Assembly (NCBI GenBank): GCA_947069175.1
Contig: CAMTDV010000017.1
Span: 46,571,137-46,635,136, forward strand
From: Scalesia atractyloides
Lineage: Eukaryota; Streptophyta; Magnoliopsida; Asterales; Asteraceae
DNA: 64,000 nucleotides
Direction: 5' to 3'
Shown: positions 22,312-34,022 of the stretch, in pieces
How positions within the stretch are numbered: the first letter of the stretch is position 1
Layout: every line of letters begins with the position of its first letter
Position numbers and translations under genes: made by a program
Notes under the pieces: model-generated
What the model was told of the DNA's origin: nothing
Databases searched by the model: none
What the model saw: only the letters and a program-made list of their open reading frames with translations

Positions 22312-23364
22312 CTAAAGACAAATATTTTGGTATGAGATTCGATTATAAGGGGTTTTGTAAAAAAACAGTTTTGTGTTTTACATCAAAATATTTATTATTA
22401 TTATTATTATTCATACAGGGCATAGAATCACGTAAGCACGTATCCACATAAGCACATAAGCACGTAAGCACATATTTTGCACGTATTCACCTTTACTAGA
22501 TCTTGTGTAGCGCGTATGAGATAAGCGTAGTATAAGCGTAATAAGCGAGTAATTCCGCGTATGAGGACATTCACGTAAGAGGGTTGAGCGTTGTAGTTTG
22601 GTTCGCGATTAATTAGCGTTTTAGATTACGAGAGCTATACGCGTTGTGCGTATTTTCGTAAAGCGAAAAGCAGTAAAACGAAAAATCGATGAAGCGTAAA
22701 ATTCACAAATTTAAACACATAATTAATAATAAAACTCGATGACGCGTATAATCGGCGATTGAAGGCTTAAAACAAATGGAGCGTCCTGGGTTTTGGGCCA
22801 GCGACTACCCAAAGTAATTCGACCATTCCTCTGAGTCCGGGCACACGCTTTGGCCTAATAGGTGAATGCTCTAACCGCCTCGTGGCTAACGGCATTACCC
22901 TTCCGGTTACTATGTATCCCGGGTCATCGCAATAATCGAGACTTTAGTGAGATTGAAAATCGAGGAATGGATTAGTTATTAAGGTGCGGGTTTCACCCCT
23001 AACTTAACAACTTCGTTCCATGTTTGTGGTTTCTCCGAACATGTCGGGAGTTCCACTGAAATAGAGGTTTTTCGTCAAGATATGGATATCACTCCGAACT
23101 TAACAAAAGAATCTCGTGCAATAAATAGTACGCGGAGTGAGTGATCTTATCGAGAGTTCTTGGTTTTCACACCTAATCTCGACACAATCACTCATTTGTG
23201 TTATACGAGCGTTTTCAAGCGTGTACATTGTGTTAGCCTTAGGAAAGGCATGTAAGCATTTAAGACAAGTAGTTTAAGTATTTAAGTTGAAGAGCGGTCT
23301 AATTTGGTACTTAGACTACAGACTAGGTCGAACATGGCAATTCTACCTAGTTCCCTATAGTTAT
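22312..23364 (-). other. Leader between primer site and gag, outer gypsy
   Basis: No gene. Short (ATT)n at 22389-22410 and a GCACGTAA/GCACATAA repeat at about 22430-22475, matching the inner element's leader in order and position. Confidence 0.75.
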
Positions 23365-23377
23365 GGCTCTGATACTA
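23365..23377 (-). other. Primer binding site, outer gypsy
   Basis: In element sense TAGTATCAGAGCC, one mismatch from the tRNA-iMet complement TGGTATCAGAGCC, three bases after the LTR end. Confidence 0.85.
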
Positions 23378-23380
23378 ATC

Positions 23381-25273
23381 TGTCACACTCCAACCGATGG
23401 CGGAATCATTGAGGCGCGACACTAGGCGAATCAGATTGCTCAAGAGAATCCATAACAACTATTAAAATGACAATATTTAAAAGTCTATTTTCCCATACAA
23501 TTAAACAAAATATTTCAAATAGTCAATACAGATTTCATGTCTCTCAAACAAAACTAATCCGACAACCTAGATTTTTATTGTGGGTTTCTAGATGTCCTAT
23601 CCGTTTGCAGCATAAGCTAATCCATCAACCTGTCATATACGTTAAAATAAAAGTCAATACAATAAGTAAATGTGAGTACACAGGTTTAATAGCATAATAG
23701 TAGCAAGAAAGCGTTTACGCATAACCAGCATGTGACACGTAGAGAAGCGAATCTAAGTATTCTAACAACAATGATACAAGCTAACCAACACGACTGCGAG
23801 GTGGAGTATGCGTGATACATGTTCATAACGGTTGAACACGCACGTAAAGTTCATGTGCGAGCCTTAACAACCCCCGAACCAATCGGGTGCTGAGTCCAAA
23901 CTATAGTACTATCGTTCCTAAGGGTGGTCTGCGAGTCTTCATCATTTACACATAGCAAACAAACATTCGATTCACGTATAACATGCGAGAGCGGTTAGAG
24001 TTTAAAAAGTTTAGCGTTGTGTGTAGCGTGTTTTGATATAGAGAACGTATGTAACACCCAAAAGTGCGTCTAAGCGAAAAAGGGTCCAAGTATGGTCACA
24101 GTGGGTGCGTAACAGTGAACACCGCGAGTTGATGAGAGGGGAGAAAGAGTGTCGGTTTAGCCTGCGCGTAGAAACAGAACTGCATCAGCTTCTAGAGTGT
24201 CGAAACAGTCGGAACGGAGAGTCGTGCGGGAACAACTTATTTTAGTACGAAAATGGAATTTTCGTAAATTTTTCATGCGAAAAGGCCTGTTTTGTGTCCA
24301 AAATCGAGTGTTTTCGCGTCTTTCTTCTGGAAATCGAGTGTTCATCCCTCCAACCTTAGGCTAGTGATCAACCTAGCGTCAGAGTGGTCTTTTGAGCGAG
24401 TGAGTCTCTTGTATGAACTCGGACTGGATCGTGTGAACCAAGTATGGTTTACGCGAGCCAGTCCAGATCGCACAAGTGACTGTTCTTGCGTCTTGGTGCG
24501 TTCGTCTGAAACAGATGTATTTTCGAGTCCATTTCGTGATGGTTTCGACAGTGCTTCGTTCCATTATTTAGTGAACGAAACCTTAGTCGGTTGTTGTCCG
24601 TTTTTGTGTGAAAATCGATTTATAGAACAGTTTTGTTAGGATAAAAACTTGGTGAGTTTGAAACAACGAGGTTTCTACCTTAAGAAGCCAAAGCTAACTA
24701 AAACATACTCGGTTAAGTGTGAATCCAAGTTGAAAATCAGAAAGTTTTATGAAAAAGATGAAGGTTTTCGTAAACAGAGAAGTTTAGATGAAATCGGAGA
24801 TAATTCCCGTGCAAATCGATGTAGAAATCGTTGTGATTCGCGTGAAAAACGTAGTCTTCTTACTTGGAACAAAGAAAACGAGCTAGAGAGCGTTTTTGTG
24901 CGAAAGGTCAGCAAGGGAGCACGAATGTTAAGGTCGTTATTTATAGGAGAAGGGATGGGAGGTAGCGTCTGGCAAGATTTTCGTGCCGAAATTGCCATTT
25001 TCGTACGAATTTTTTTCCGGTTAGGTTAAGTTCGTTAAGCGTTTTCGTGAGACGTTAAGCGTTGCGCAAATAAATAAATAAATAATTAAATAAAACAGTG
25101 CGATAGAGCGAGTGAGAGCGTTGCGAGTATTAGATGATTAATTGCGTTTAAATAAGCGGTATAAAATGAATTTAAAATAGATTTACAATTATATTTCGAA
25201 TCCCGAATTACAAACAGTTATAAAAAGAGATAACGGTAGTACGAAACAACCGAGAAAAAGTCGGGTTGTTACA
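23381..25273 (-). repeat. 5' LTR of the outer gypsy element
   Basis: 1,893 bp. TATA box (plus TATTTATA) at 24938-24945. Hairpin CGTTCCATTATTTAGTGAACG at 24557-24577. GTGAAC-type inverted repeat near 24418-24462, partly decayed (GTTTAC). Confidence 0.85.
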
Positions 25274-25278
25274 TATAA
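25274..25278. repeat. Target site duplication TATAA (right), outer gypsy
   Basis: It matches 5303-5307 exactly and follows the LTR end TTGTTACA. Confidence 0.9.
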
Positions 25279-25349
25279 TATTTAAATGGAAACAATATTT
25301 CTTAAAACAATCTAACTAAGACGAGTACAATATTGAATATGACATCTAG

Positions 25350-25766
25350 CTTGGGTGTGGTTCGGCAACAAAGTCTATTTTTCCTACAAAGTGTACAAAG
25401 TCATAAAACATCACCATTTCAGCCATAAAACATACTCAAAGCCCACAAATAACATAGTGAAAATCACTAAAACACAATATCCAAACCCTAACAGTTCATA
25501 AAACTTCAAATACACCATCGTAGAACTATGAATATAAAACACAACATGATAATCAACATAAAACACAGTGATATTAGTTATTCGATAATCAAAGCCTTAT
25601 CATCCAAAACACAACACAACACAAAACCCACAAATATAGTGTTTTAGTAATCTTCACTTTGTTATTTGTGGGTTTTGAGTGTGTTTTAAGGTTGACATTA
25701 TCGTGTTTTTTTATGACCTTTTACACTTTGTAAGAAAAATAGACTTTGTAGCCAACTCTCACCCTA
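25350..25766. mobile_element. Fold-back MITE
   Basis: Inverted arms of about 120-140 bp. The left arm (about 25350-25485) reads CTTGGGTGTGG, ACAAAGTCTATTTTTC, AACCCACAAATAAC-like words in the order mirrored by the right arm (about 25630-25766). There is no ORF. A target duplication was not resolved. Confidence 0.7.
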
Positions 25767-27314
25767 GTTTCATATAATTGTTTTAATTTAAAAAAATACA
25801 AAAAAATGTTAGCAAAATAAACTACAAAATTGGCTAATACATAGGCATTGTTAATAATCTATGATTACCTGATGGCTATAACAACAATCAAGCAAATGAA
25901 AAGTCAATACCGATCCAAACTATTTGAGGTTATTGAGTAGAGGTGGAAACGTTCGAGTAAAGGCATTGTTCGGGTTTGGTAATCTGGTTTCGAGTTACTC
26001 GGTTGAGGTCCTTCAAGTTTTTTTATGCTTGAAAGTCTAACCGAAATCAACCCTAAAAACAATTTGTTTAATCAGTTTCTCAGTAATGGTTTTGTTTGGG
26101 TATGGCTTCTATGGTTCTTTGAGTATGGGTAAAATTGACGGGCTTATTATAAAAGAGGACAAAAAATTGAATATAGTGGAGACATCTTACCAAGACACTA
26201 TGTCACTTAAAAAATTGTGAAATTGATATGATTGTCTAAATTCAATGAATGTGTGTTTAGCTAAGACACATCGTAATTTTTTTTTTAATGTTTGTTATGT
26301 AATCTGTAAATAAGCAAGAATAAGCCCCTATGTTATGAGGGAGCTTAAAACCGTGTCAAATAGCACCAATGTCACACCATACCAATGATTACCGACACTG
26401 AAGTTGCGGCTTATTAATGTGAAGAAACTAGACAGAAACTTAAAACATATAAAAGAATACTATATCAATCTAGGACCTGCATGGTGTGACGAACCTGTCA
26501 AACGGGAAAAATTACCACAAAAACGTTGAACCATATACGTACATTGTATAGTGTTACTGATAACTATCAAAATGTAAGACGAAATGTAAAACCGTTGAAC
26601 CACGCACGCACGTTGCTACATGTTAACCCGCAAAATATAGAAGGGAACGTAAAACAAAAATTTGCGTAAGATGAAAAGTATAGGGACCATAGTTGAAACT
26701 CGAAAGTAAAAAAGTTGTGAGGTTAAATTTGTAAAAGATGAGAAGATTTAGTTTTTTAAAGTAAAAAATTCAAATTTTGTGAGGTTAAATTGTAAAACGT
26801 GAAAATGTTTGGATTAAAAGTAAAAACTTTTAAAAAAAAAACCCTTAAATCTAAAGAGATGTGTGTATTCTTGTTTGTAAGATTAGATTTTGGTTGCATA
26901 AACTTAATTTCAATATTAAATTAAACAATAAGTACGATTATATGCTTATGGTTGATCATGATTTTGATAGTTTGATAGTCATCCAGATAAATCATAAACC
27001 GTCCACATTCATTGTATGTTGGGCGAAGAGGCTTAAATCTAAGTTATTATTTCAGGTTTCTTAAATTTTGTTTATATAGATTATAAATATAAATGTACTA
27101 GGTTAGTTACTCGTGTGTTACACGAATTGAACAATTTAAACTATATAATATATATTTTTGTAAATGCAAATCAAAGATTGAGACACTAAAATCAAATTGA
27201 CATTAAATGAGTTAAGATAAAGATGGTGTATGTTAGTATTATAAAATTCATCAAAGAAGCACGTAATCAAACTGTCGTTGAAAAGAATACAAAACTAAAG
27301 ATATTATATAATAC
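25767..27314. other. Intergenic, dispersed repeat at 26360-26770
   Basis: No gene seen. 26360-26770 is an inverted relative of 34120-34560: both hold the words GTTGAACCA, ACGCACGTTGC/CACGTGCAAC and a GTGTCGG/CCGACAC end, in opposite orientation. The rest is AT-rich without clear structure. Confidence 0.55.
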
Positions 27315-27398
27315 TTATTATTGTATTTATGTATTAATTGGGTGACTTGGGAGAAGTTATTATTGTATTTATGTATTAATTGGGTGACTTGGGAGAAG
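27315..27398. repeat. Perfect 42-bp tandem duplication
   Basis: 27315-27356 and 27357-27398 are identical and encode the LINE words NWVTWEK twice. The duplication lies at the 5' edge of the LINE fragment. Confidence 0.9.
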
Positions 27399-28340
27399 GT
27401 CGTTTCTCCTAAAAACCATGGATGGTTAGGATTGATGCCTCTTGGGGACTGCTACCTTATAGTCTATTTGACAAATGGCATTAGAGGTTTAAAAACCAAA
27501 ATCACAAACTTTGGAACAAACTTATCAGTTCCTTACATGGTAGAGTTAATAAGAAAGCTTTTATTCCGCACAATCCGTGCTTAAGAGGGGTTTAGAAACA
27601 GGTTATTAAAGTTGGCAGTATATTGAAAGCTAAGAATGTTGACATTGAAAGACTGTTTAAGGGGGTAATAGGGAAGGGAGACAAAAGATTCTGGAAAGAC
27701 TTATGGGTTGGGTTTTCACCTTTCATAAAACAATACCCAAGCCTGTTTGTTTTGGATAAGGTAAAAGATATCATGGTGGCAGAAAGACTAGTTGTTACGG
27801 ATGGGATTGTTGCCCCTTGCTGGAACTGGAACTGTAGCCCGTCAACACGGGTGGAACTGGATGAGCTCAAGAGTTGCTGTGTTATCTTCAGTGATGGTAG
27901 CCTTTCGGAAGCTGAGGATGCTTAGTAGTGGGCTGGAGAAACAAATGGTAATTTCACTGTGTGGGTCGGTTCGTTTTGCTTCTTGGGTTGTCCTTATATT
28001 CTACCTCTATTGTGTTTAATTGGAAAAGTGGCTCCGGCTTAAAGTTAATATCTTCGGTTGGAGGATGTTTTTAAATTGTATTCCACCAAAGATAGCCTAA
28101 GGAAAAGAAATATTTAGTTGATTAATGACCTTTGTCGGATATGTTTGATGTGTGTGGAGTCGGTAGACCATTTATTTACGGCTTGTAGATTGGCTCATGT
28201 AGTGTGTTCTAAGATTTCTGTTTGGTGTAAGTTGAATCCGGCCATTAATTTTTCAGTCAAAGATATCCTATGCTTCCATGAAGGAGTTGGTCAGTCAGTT
28301 ATGTTGCTCACTTGTTGGGTCATGTGGAAAACTCCGAACA
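27315..28340 (+). pseudogene. LINE ORF2 C-terminal fragment with zf-RVT segment
   Basis: Plus-strand frames match the end of a plant LINE ORF2: TWEKVVSPKNHGWLG (27385-27430), GKGDKRFWKDLWVGFSPF (27675-27725), YPSLFVLDKVKDIMVAERLV with TDGIVAPCWNW (to 27830), then a decayed stretch, and CRICLMCVESVDHLFTACRL (28136-28195), the Cys/His finger, ending ISVWCKLNPAINFSVKDIL and LLTCWVMWKTPNR. Stops and frameshifts separate the parts. It is the opposite orientation to the LINE at 2289-3575. No A-tail is seen at the 3' end. Not functional. Confidence 0.8.
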
Positions 28341-28612
28341 GGGTCGGCCTTAGGGGTGGACGAGCAGCACAACTGGCCGAGAATTTTAAAAATATATATT
28401 TATATTTATATATACACACACATTTTGAGCAGGATTTTAAAGAAAAACTGAATTTAAGCATGGTGGTTCTTGCGCTGCTACTCTATTCATGAGGTTACGA
28501 GTTCGATTCTTCTTTTTCCTGTTTTCTTCATTAAGCTAAGGCCCTTTTTTTACATCGTGATTGCCTTTTTATTATTCATTTGTGAAATTTGATTTTCTTA
28601 GAAAAAGAAAAC

Positions 28613-28765
28613 TTTTTTTGAACTACCAACTGAAAATTTATTCAACACACGGGCTGTAACGAGATACTAAACAGCACCGGCTAACACCATACAGAGCTAC
28701 CATAACATAACAAAAAACAGCAAATAATTACTCAAAAACAACAAAATCCGACTGATTAACACATT
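28613..28765 (-). mobile_element. LINE-type 3' end fragment with A-tail
   Basis: Seven T at 28613-28619 followed by GAACTACCAA; in element sense TTGGTAGTTC then A7. The same ending occurs in the LINE at 2289 and the SINE at 30778. The inner extent (about 150 bp) is a guess. Confidence 0.5.
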
Positions 28766-30480
28766 AAATCAATATACATGGGAAAAGGCAACCATTTGAC
28801 ACATGCTGCAATATGACATGTAGTTTTTTTTAAAGTATACTCAAGGTTTTTATTATTTATGTATTTTTTAATTCTAATAAATATTAATATATATTTCACT
28901 TCTTTTAATATAATGATATATGGCATTAAATTTTTATTATGTTTTATTTTTCTTTGAAAATAGTGGAATAAACAAACGTGAAATAAAAAATAATTGGGCA
29001 ATGACTAAAGGGGCATTAAAGGGTATTAATCATTAGACATGTTTTTGGCGAAAAAAGAGTTGTGCTGAGTCGGCGCTAATGTAGTGGAAAAATACCCCTT
29101 AATTAACCATTACCCATAGTCTAAGCACAAATAACAATCAATACTGATTTATAAAGCCGAAAAACTTATTGACAATGTTGATTTATAAAGCTTAGCCCAA
29201 ATGTGAAATGTCCAATATTGATCCATTAACCTTATAAGTAATAACAACATTTAAAAAAATAGTTTATATAATTTAATTTATTAAGGCTAAAGGGTTTTTT
29301 TTCAAGCTCGTACAGAACACTTGAATCCTTTGGAACAACCTTGACTTAGAATAATGTTATTTTCTTTCAAAGGTAAGAAGACGAGTTCTCAACGAATTCT
29401 AGATGAGGTGAAAGTTTTGGGCTTTTATGGATTAGAAGCAGGGTGAAAGGGTTAAAACTTAAGGAGGAGCAATAGAAATGTATTAGTTCTATGTAATTAT
29501 TTTCTTGTAGTTAATTACTACACCATGTTAGTTTTGTGGAATAAAATTTGCCTTTAAAAAAATCACATGTAAGTGGTTATGAATTTGAAGGAAAAAAATG
29601 TATATATCCTTTTGAAAAAAAATCATGTTTCAAAGGAATAGATTGTTTTCACATTATGCAAAGTATGTACATTTATGAGACAAATTTGAAAATGTGTTAT
29701 TTTAGGGAATCAGAAAATTAAAAAGTTCCGGGCATGTTGGAATTCAAAATATGTTGACATCTTTAATTTGAGGTTTATTTATGCGTATGGAAGCACACCC
29801 TCATCCTGCTGACGTGGACAGTGAGGCCACTTGTTACTTCTTTATCTTATCTTAGACACTATTTGAACTTTTCTAGATAATAAATAAATTCTAGTACTAT
29901 TATGTTTCGGATAAGATCTTGTTTATTAATTAAAAAAAAATTCCAACCGGAAAATCAGCATATTCATTCAACATCATAATACACTTCTTACATTTTCACA
30001 ATAACATTTGCAATTAAATGAAATTATAATGTTAGATTTTTTTTCAACTATAACCTCTATTTTAAGGAAATGTAAATTTATAATGGTTGATAACAAGATA
30101 TTCATATGTAGAGTTGAATGAGTTTTGATTACGCATATTCGATTATTGAGTTGAGTTGAGTCAACAAATCTAAAAGCATAGCTTAAGGCAATACGAGTTG
30201 AGTTGTTTTAACTTGTAACGTTCAATTCGAAGTAGAAGTGGTGCCCGTATTAAGCTCGAGTCAATTGATAGTTTGATCATTGATGATTTTTTGTTGTTGA
30301 TTTTATATAGGTGTTTTTAAGAAATATATAAGTAATCATAAGTTATATAAATCTTAAATAATATGCCACAATATTGACAATTTATAATGGATAATAACCG
30401 AAGGAGGTTTATTGAAGTGAGCTAAGCTATTTTCAGCTTACAATCGATTCAAATGTTTACCCAAGATAACTAGCTAATAT
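28766..30480. other. Intergenic, AT-rich, no gene
   Basis: No ORF, RNA gene or clear mobile element. A GGCAATGACTAA / AACCATTACCCA pair near 28975-29110 could be MITE termini, but the arms are too short to call. Confidence 0.5.
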
Positions 30481-30761
30481 AACTAAGTTCTTATCGAGTA
30501 ATTAATTACAAGTCATGAAGTAATTAAATATCTTACATTTTAATACTTCTGATGTAATATAACTAAGTTCTTACCGAGTAATTAATTACGAATCATGAGT
30601 CACGAGTTAATTGAATATCTCACATTTTAATATTTCTAATGTAATATAACTAAGTTCTCACTGAGTAATTAATTGCGAGTCATGAGTCATTGATTAATTA
30701 AATATCTTATATTTCAATACTTTTAAACTAAGTTCTTACTAAGTAATTAATTACGAGTTAT

Positions 30762-30777
30762 GAATCATGAATTAACT
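30762..30777. repeat. SINE target site duplication, left
   Basis: GAATCATGAATTAACT, identical to 30901-30916. It belongs to the fourth minisatellite unit. Confidence 0.9.
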
Positions 30778-30900
30778 TTTTTTGAACGGCCAATTTCTTT
30801 AATCCTCTGTCGTCTGTGAGACTTGAACCCAAGACCTTCTCCTTCCCACCTAAGTGTTTTTAAAGGCTTTGCCTTTACCAATAGACCACTACCCTATTGA
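30778..30900 (-). mobile_element. SINE with 16-bp target site duplication
   Basis: In element sense it begins TCAATAGGGTAGTGG (box A-like), has GGGTTCAAGTCTC (box B-like; plus 30818-30830) and ends TTGGCCGTTC plus an A-tail of about 6-7. GAATCATGAATTAACT occurs at 30762-30777 and again at 30901-30916, a perfect 16-bp duplication. 123 bp is short for a plant SINE, so it may be a compact family. Transcription by RNA polymerase III is inferred from the boxes. Confidence 0.85.
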
Positions 30901-30916
30901 GAATCATGAATTAACT
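30901..30916. repeat. SINE target site duplication, right
   Basis: Identical to 30762-30777. Confidence 0.9.
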
Positions 30917-30995
30917 AAATATCTTACGTTTCAATAATTATGAGTCATGAATGACGAGTTAATTCAATATCTTACACTTTAATAGTTGTTTAATT

Positions 30996-31433
30996 AATGA
31001 TATTAATCAACATAATATTTAAAAGATTTTTTTATTAGTTTAAAAACTTTCATTGTATTTTAAAATAATAATAGAAAGTTATCATGTTTCATGCCCAGAT
31101 CCTACGTGGCGAGCACTGATTAGGTAAGGACGAGTAACACCTAATTAGTAATTATCTAACATTAAAACAAAAAGTAGAAGTCACAATATAGTAAATAAGT
31201 TGACTATTCAAGTCTGTCCCTTCGTGATTGCAAGAGGCACTTTTATTGCCACGTCAACACTTAACACCGTCCCACGTGGAATACATATCTCGCACGAGTA
31301 GTCTTTTTTTGAATGGGACGACCTCCCATCTCTTTCTTAATCATTATTAATAAATTAGAATAACATTATTCAAAAGCATATGTTGATATGAATAATAATA
31401 AATTAAAAATCTAAATCGATTTAAAACCAGAAG

Positions 31434-31498
<65 letters not shown>

Positions 31499-32192
31499 AA
31501 TAATATGGTTAGAACTCGTTGGTTCGACTTTAAATAATATCAACCGATATATTTTTAAACTAACGGATCAGATTAGATTGGTAGTTTTCACCCAAACCAG
31601 TTTAACAATCGGTTTCAGATCGGTATCTAAATCGGGTTCAGAACCCAAAGCTGTTTTCTTTTTTTTTTGCACGAAACCGGATTTGGGCCAAAATGAATTG
31701 GTTTAAAACTGGTTCTTACTTGGTCAAAGGAAGTCAAAATCGTATTGGCTCAAAGTAGTTCGGACTTGAACCAATTATTAAGAGAAATAATCTAGTTCAG
31801 TTTGAAACCGGTTCAAAGGATATATTCTTGAATCAGTTTCAAAATGGTGGGTCAGATCAGATTATGACTGTTTTTGTCGATATCGGTTTTATTATCGCTT
31901 TTGAAGTTTCCATATTTTCTGTAATTTATGTGAACTTTAAGGGCCGAGTCACTCTTTTTTGTCTTCTCATTCTTATTGTTTCACTGTCTCTCTTTATTGT
32001 TGAACAACCCTTTTGATTGTGAACACTAGCGAACTAATCCTAGCCTTGATTATCAATACACAAGTATAAATCAATGGCCAGAATTTGATGATAAAAGTAC
32101 ACTAGTGTATTTTACGATTTGATGATGTAAATCAATTTCTAGAGTTTGTTCACTCAGTTCACAATTACACTAGTATTCCATCCACAACCTCA
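30996..32192. other. Intergenic with (AAT)n and AACCGG-rich block
   Basis: No gene. (AAT)n at about 31436-31504. 31560-31830 is dense in AACCGG, CGGTTT and GGTTCA words, like the blocks in the intron at 481-1323, and may be a decayed DNA transposon. CCACGTGG at 31271-31278 is a G-box-type word without a gene nearby. Confidence 0.5.
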
Positions 32193-32999
32193 CCCTATAT
32201 ATATAGGGTAGGGTAAGGTTCATTTGAGAATCACTCTTATTGCGAGAACCACGAGAACTAATGTGCACACAAAAAATACCTAAAAAATATAAAAAACACA
32301 CAAAATTTTTATTTTTTTAATATTTTTTTTAAAATCGCTATATTTCATTACTAAAAAAATCGAGTAACAATGTTGCACATGTGCATATGTATCATTTCTT
32401 TGACAAATTCTGTAATAGATTACCAGTAATTGCACTTTCATTTACACTACCATCCCTAATACACTACTTTTAACATTACCAATATTAAAAACGCACATGT
32501 GTATCATTATGTATAACCATGATATAACGTGTTTTGGTACAAAAAGTTTGTGATTTTGAATGATAAAGTAGGTCCATATATATGTTTTTGGTTAGTTATA
32601 TATAGTGGTTGATGGTTTGGTTACATTTTTCACTTTATGATGTAATATGTTGTTTGGATGGTGTGAAGGGTGTTGATGTACATGACATAAAGTGAAAATA
32701 TTATACATATTGGTAATAGTATTGTATTATGGATGGTAGAAGGTAATTGTATTGTATTATCGATTGTAGGAGGTAATAGTAGTGTATTATGGATGGTATG
32801 ATAGATGAAATGGAAAGTGTATTCAAAGTAGTGTACCGAAACACGTTATATCATGTTCATACATATAGATGCACATGTGCATTTCTAATACTGGTAAGGT
32901 AAAAAGTAGTGTATTACGGATGATAGTGTAAATAAAAGTGCAATTGGTTCTTGCGGTTCTCGCTATAAAGGGTGGTTTATATATATAAATATATATAGG
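32193..32999. mobile_element. Fold-back MITE 1, about 0.8 kb
   Basis: Long imperfect inverted arms. Left words TTATTGCGAGAACCACGAGA (near 32245) and TTGCACTTTCATTTACACTA (near 32430), with ATGATATAACGTGTTTTGG (near 32520), reappear reverse-complemented near 32965, 32930 and 32845. Ends are CCCTATATATATAGG-like. No ORF. Confidence 0.8.
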
Positions 33000-33010
33000 A
33001 AAATGGAAAA

Positions 33011-33350
33011 ATGAGAACCACTATGAGTTGTGAAAATCATGAAAATTAGGTCTTTCAAAAAATTAAATTCTCAAAAATCTTTAAAAAATCACCTTTTCAG
33101 GCAAAAAAAAAAAAAAACGTCGTAAGCAAAAATTTACATCGGATGTAAAAAATTATTGGTGATGTAAAAATTTACATCCTGGTAAACAACTTTTATATCA
33201 AGCGTAACCTACTGACTCGACAAATTTTATTGTTTTTTTTACAAATGTGTTTCTAACATTTTCATCTAAGTTTGTGCAAAAAAAATGGTGGCCTAACTCG
33301 CACGAGAACTAGGAGTTATCGTGGTTTTCACAAATCGTGATGGTTCTTAA
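33011..33350. mobile_element. Fold-back MITE 2
   Basis: The left end ATGAGAACCACTATGAGTTG with TGTGAAAATCATGA is mirrored at the right end (about 33310-33350: GTGGTTTTCACAAATCGTGA, TGGTTCTTAA). The GAGAACCA core is shared with MITE 1, suggesting a related family. Confidence 0.7.
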
Positions 33351-33664
33351 TTTGTAACACCATGTTTTATAGACAAAATGAAAATCTATGAAACTTATAA
33401 TTCATATATTCTCTAACGAGTAAGTACCAAATAAGATGGCTATGTGAAATGTGAGATATCTAGACGAGCTTTGACTATTATAGGAGACCGTTTAATAATT
33501 AAAAATATATTATATATGACTCTACTCCGTTTTTAACGAAATTTTGGTCAACTACGTAGATAAAAGTATGCTTCTAATGACATATCGTCGTTTTATAAAA
33601 CGTTGTATTTTAAAAGTTATACAAGAAAAATGAGTGAAGCAGCTAAGTTAAATATAATAATAAA

Positions 33665-34022
33665 ATAAGGGTTATTTGATTTTATCACTCCCAACCATTT
33701 GGTATTGACCATTGCCACTCTCAACTATCACTTTGACTCCTACCACTCCCAACTTAACAATTTGTGTGTTGCGTCACTCAGGTTAAGTGGTTTTTGGCTC
33801 CCCTTTTGTCTTATAGGAGCAGATTCACCGGCAGTCATTAGTAATTCACAAAGTGTTGGCCTAATATCACCAATAACACAAGTCAAACACTAAGAAATGT
33901 TAACATGTGGAGTGACACAACACACAAAGTGTTAAGTTGGGAACGATGAAAGTCAAAGTGATAATTTAGAGTGACAACGACCAATACCTAATAGTTGAGA
34001 GTGATAATCCAATAAACCATAA
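33665..34022. mobile_element. Fold-back MITE 3
   Basis: Arms of about 110 bp. Left CACTCTCAACTATCACTTTG, CTCCCAACTTAACAATTTGT and GTGTTGCGTCACTC, mirrored at 33918-34022. The central ~140 bp is unique. Confidence 0.85.

Larger units (their letters stand above)
5308..25273 (-). mobile_element. Outer Ty3/gypsy chromovirus-like (Tekay/Del type) element, split
   Basis: LTRs at 5308-7231 and 23381-25273 both open TGTCACAC and close TTGTTACA, and 5-bp TATAA duplications flank the whole. Coding order on minus is gag, protease, RT, RNase H, integrase, chromodomain-like end, as in chromoviruses. A related element at 11351-21794 sits in gag, so the original length is about 9.5 kb. All ORFs carry stops or frameshifts. 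By eye the first ~255 bp of the two LTRs differ at about a dozen sites. The Tekay/Del assignment rests on the C-terminal chromodomain-like segment and LTR size; it is inference. Confidence 0.9.
30481..30995. repeat. Minisatellite, about four 78-87-bp units, split by a SINE
   Basis: Units begin AACTAAGTTC at 30481, 30561, 30648 and 30726 and contain GAGTAATTAATTACGA and ATATCTTACATTTTAATA. The fourth is interrupted at 30778-30900 and resumes with ATATCTTACG; a partial fifth follows. Confidence 0.85.

Noticed and set aside
28440..28515. Possible tRNA or SINE box B (GAGTTCGATTC)
   Set aside because: No box A at the right distance, no cloverleaf, no A-tail and no target duplication could be found.
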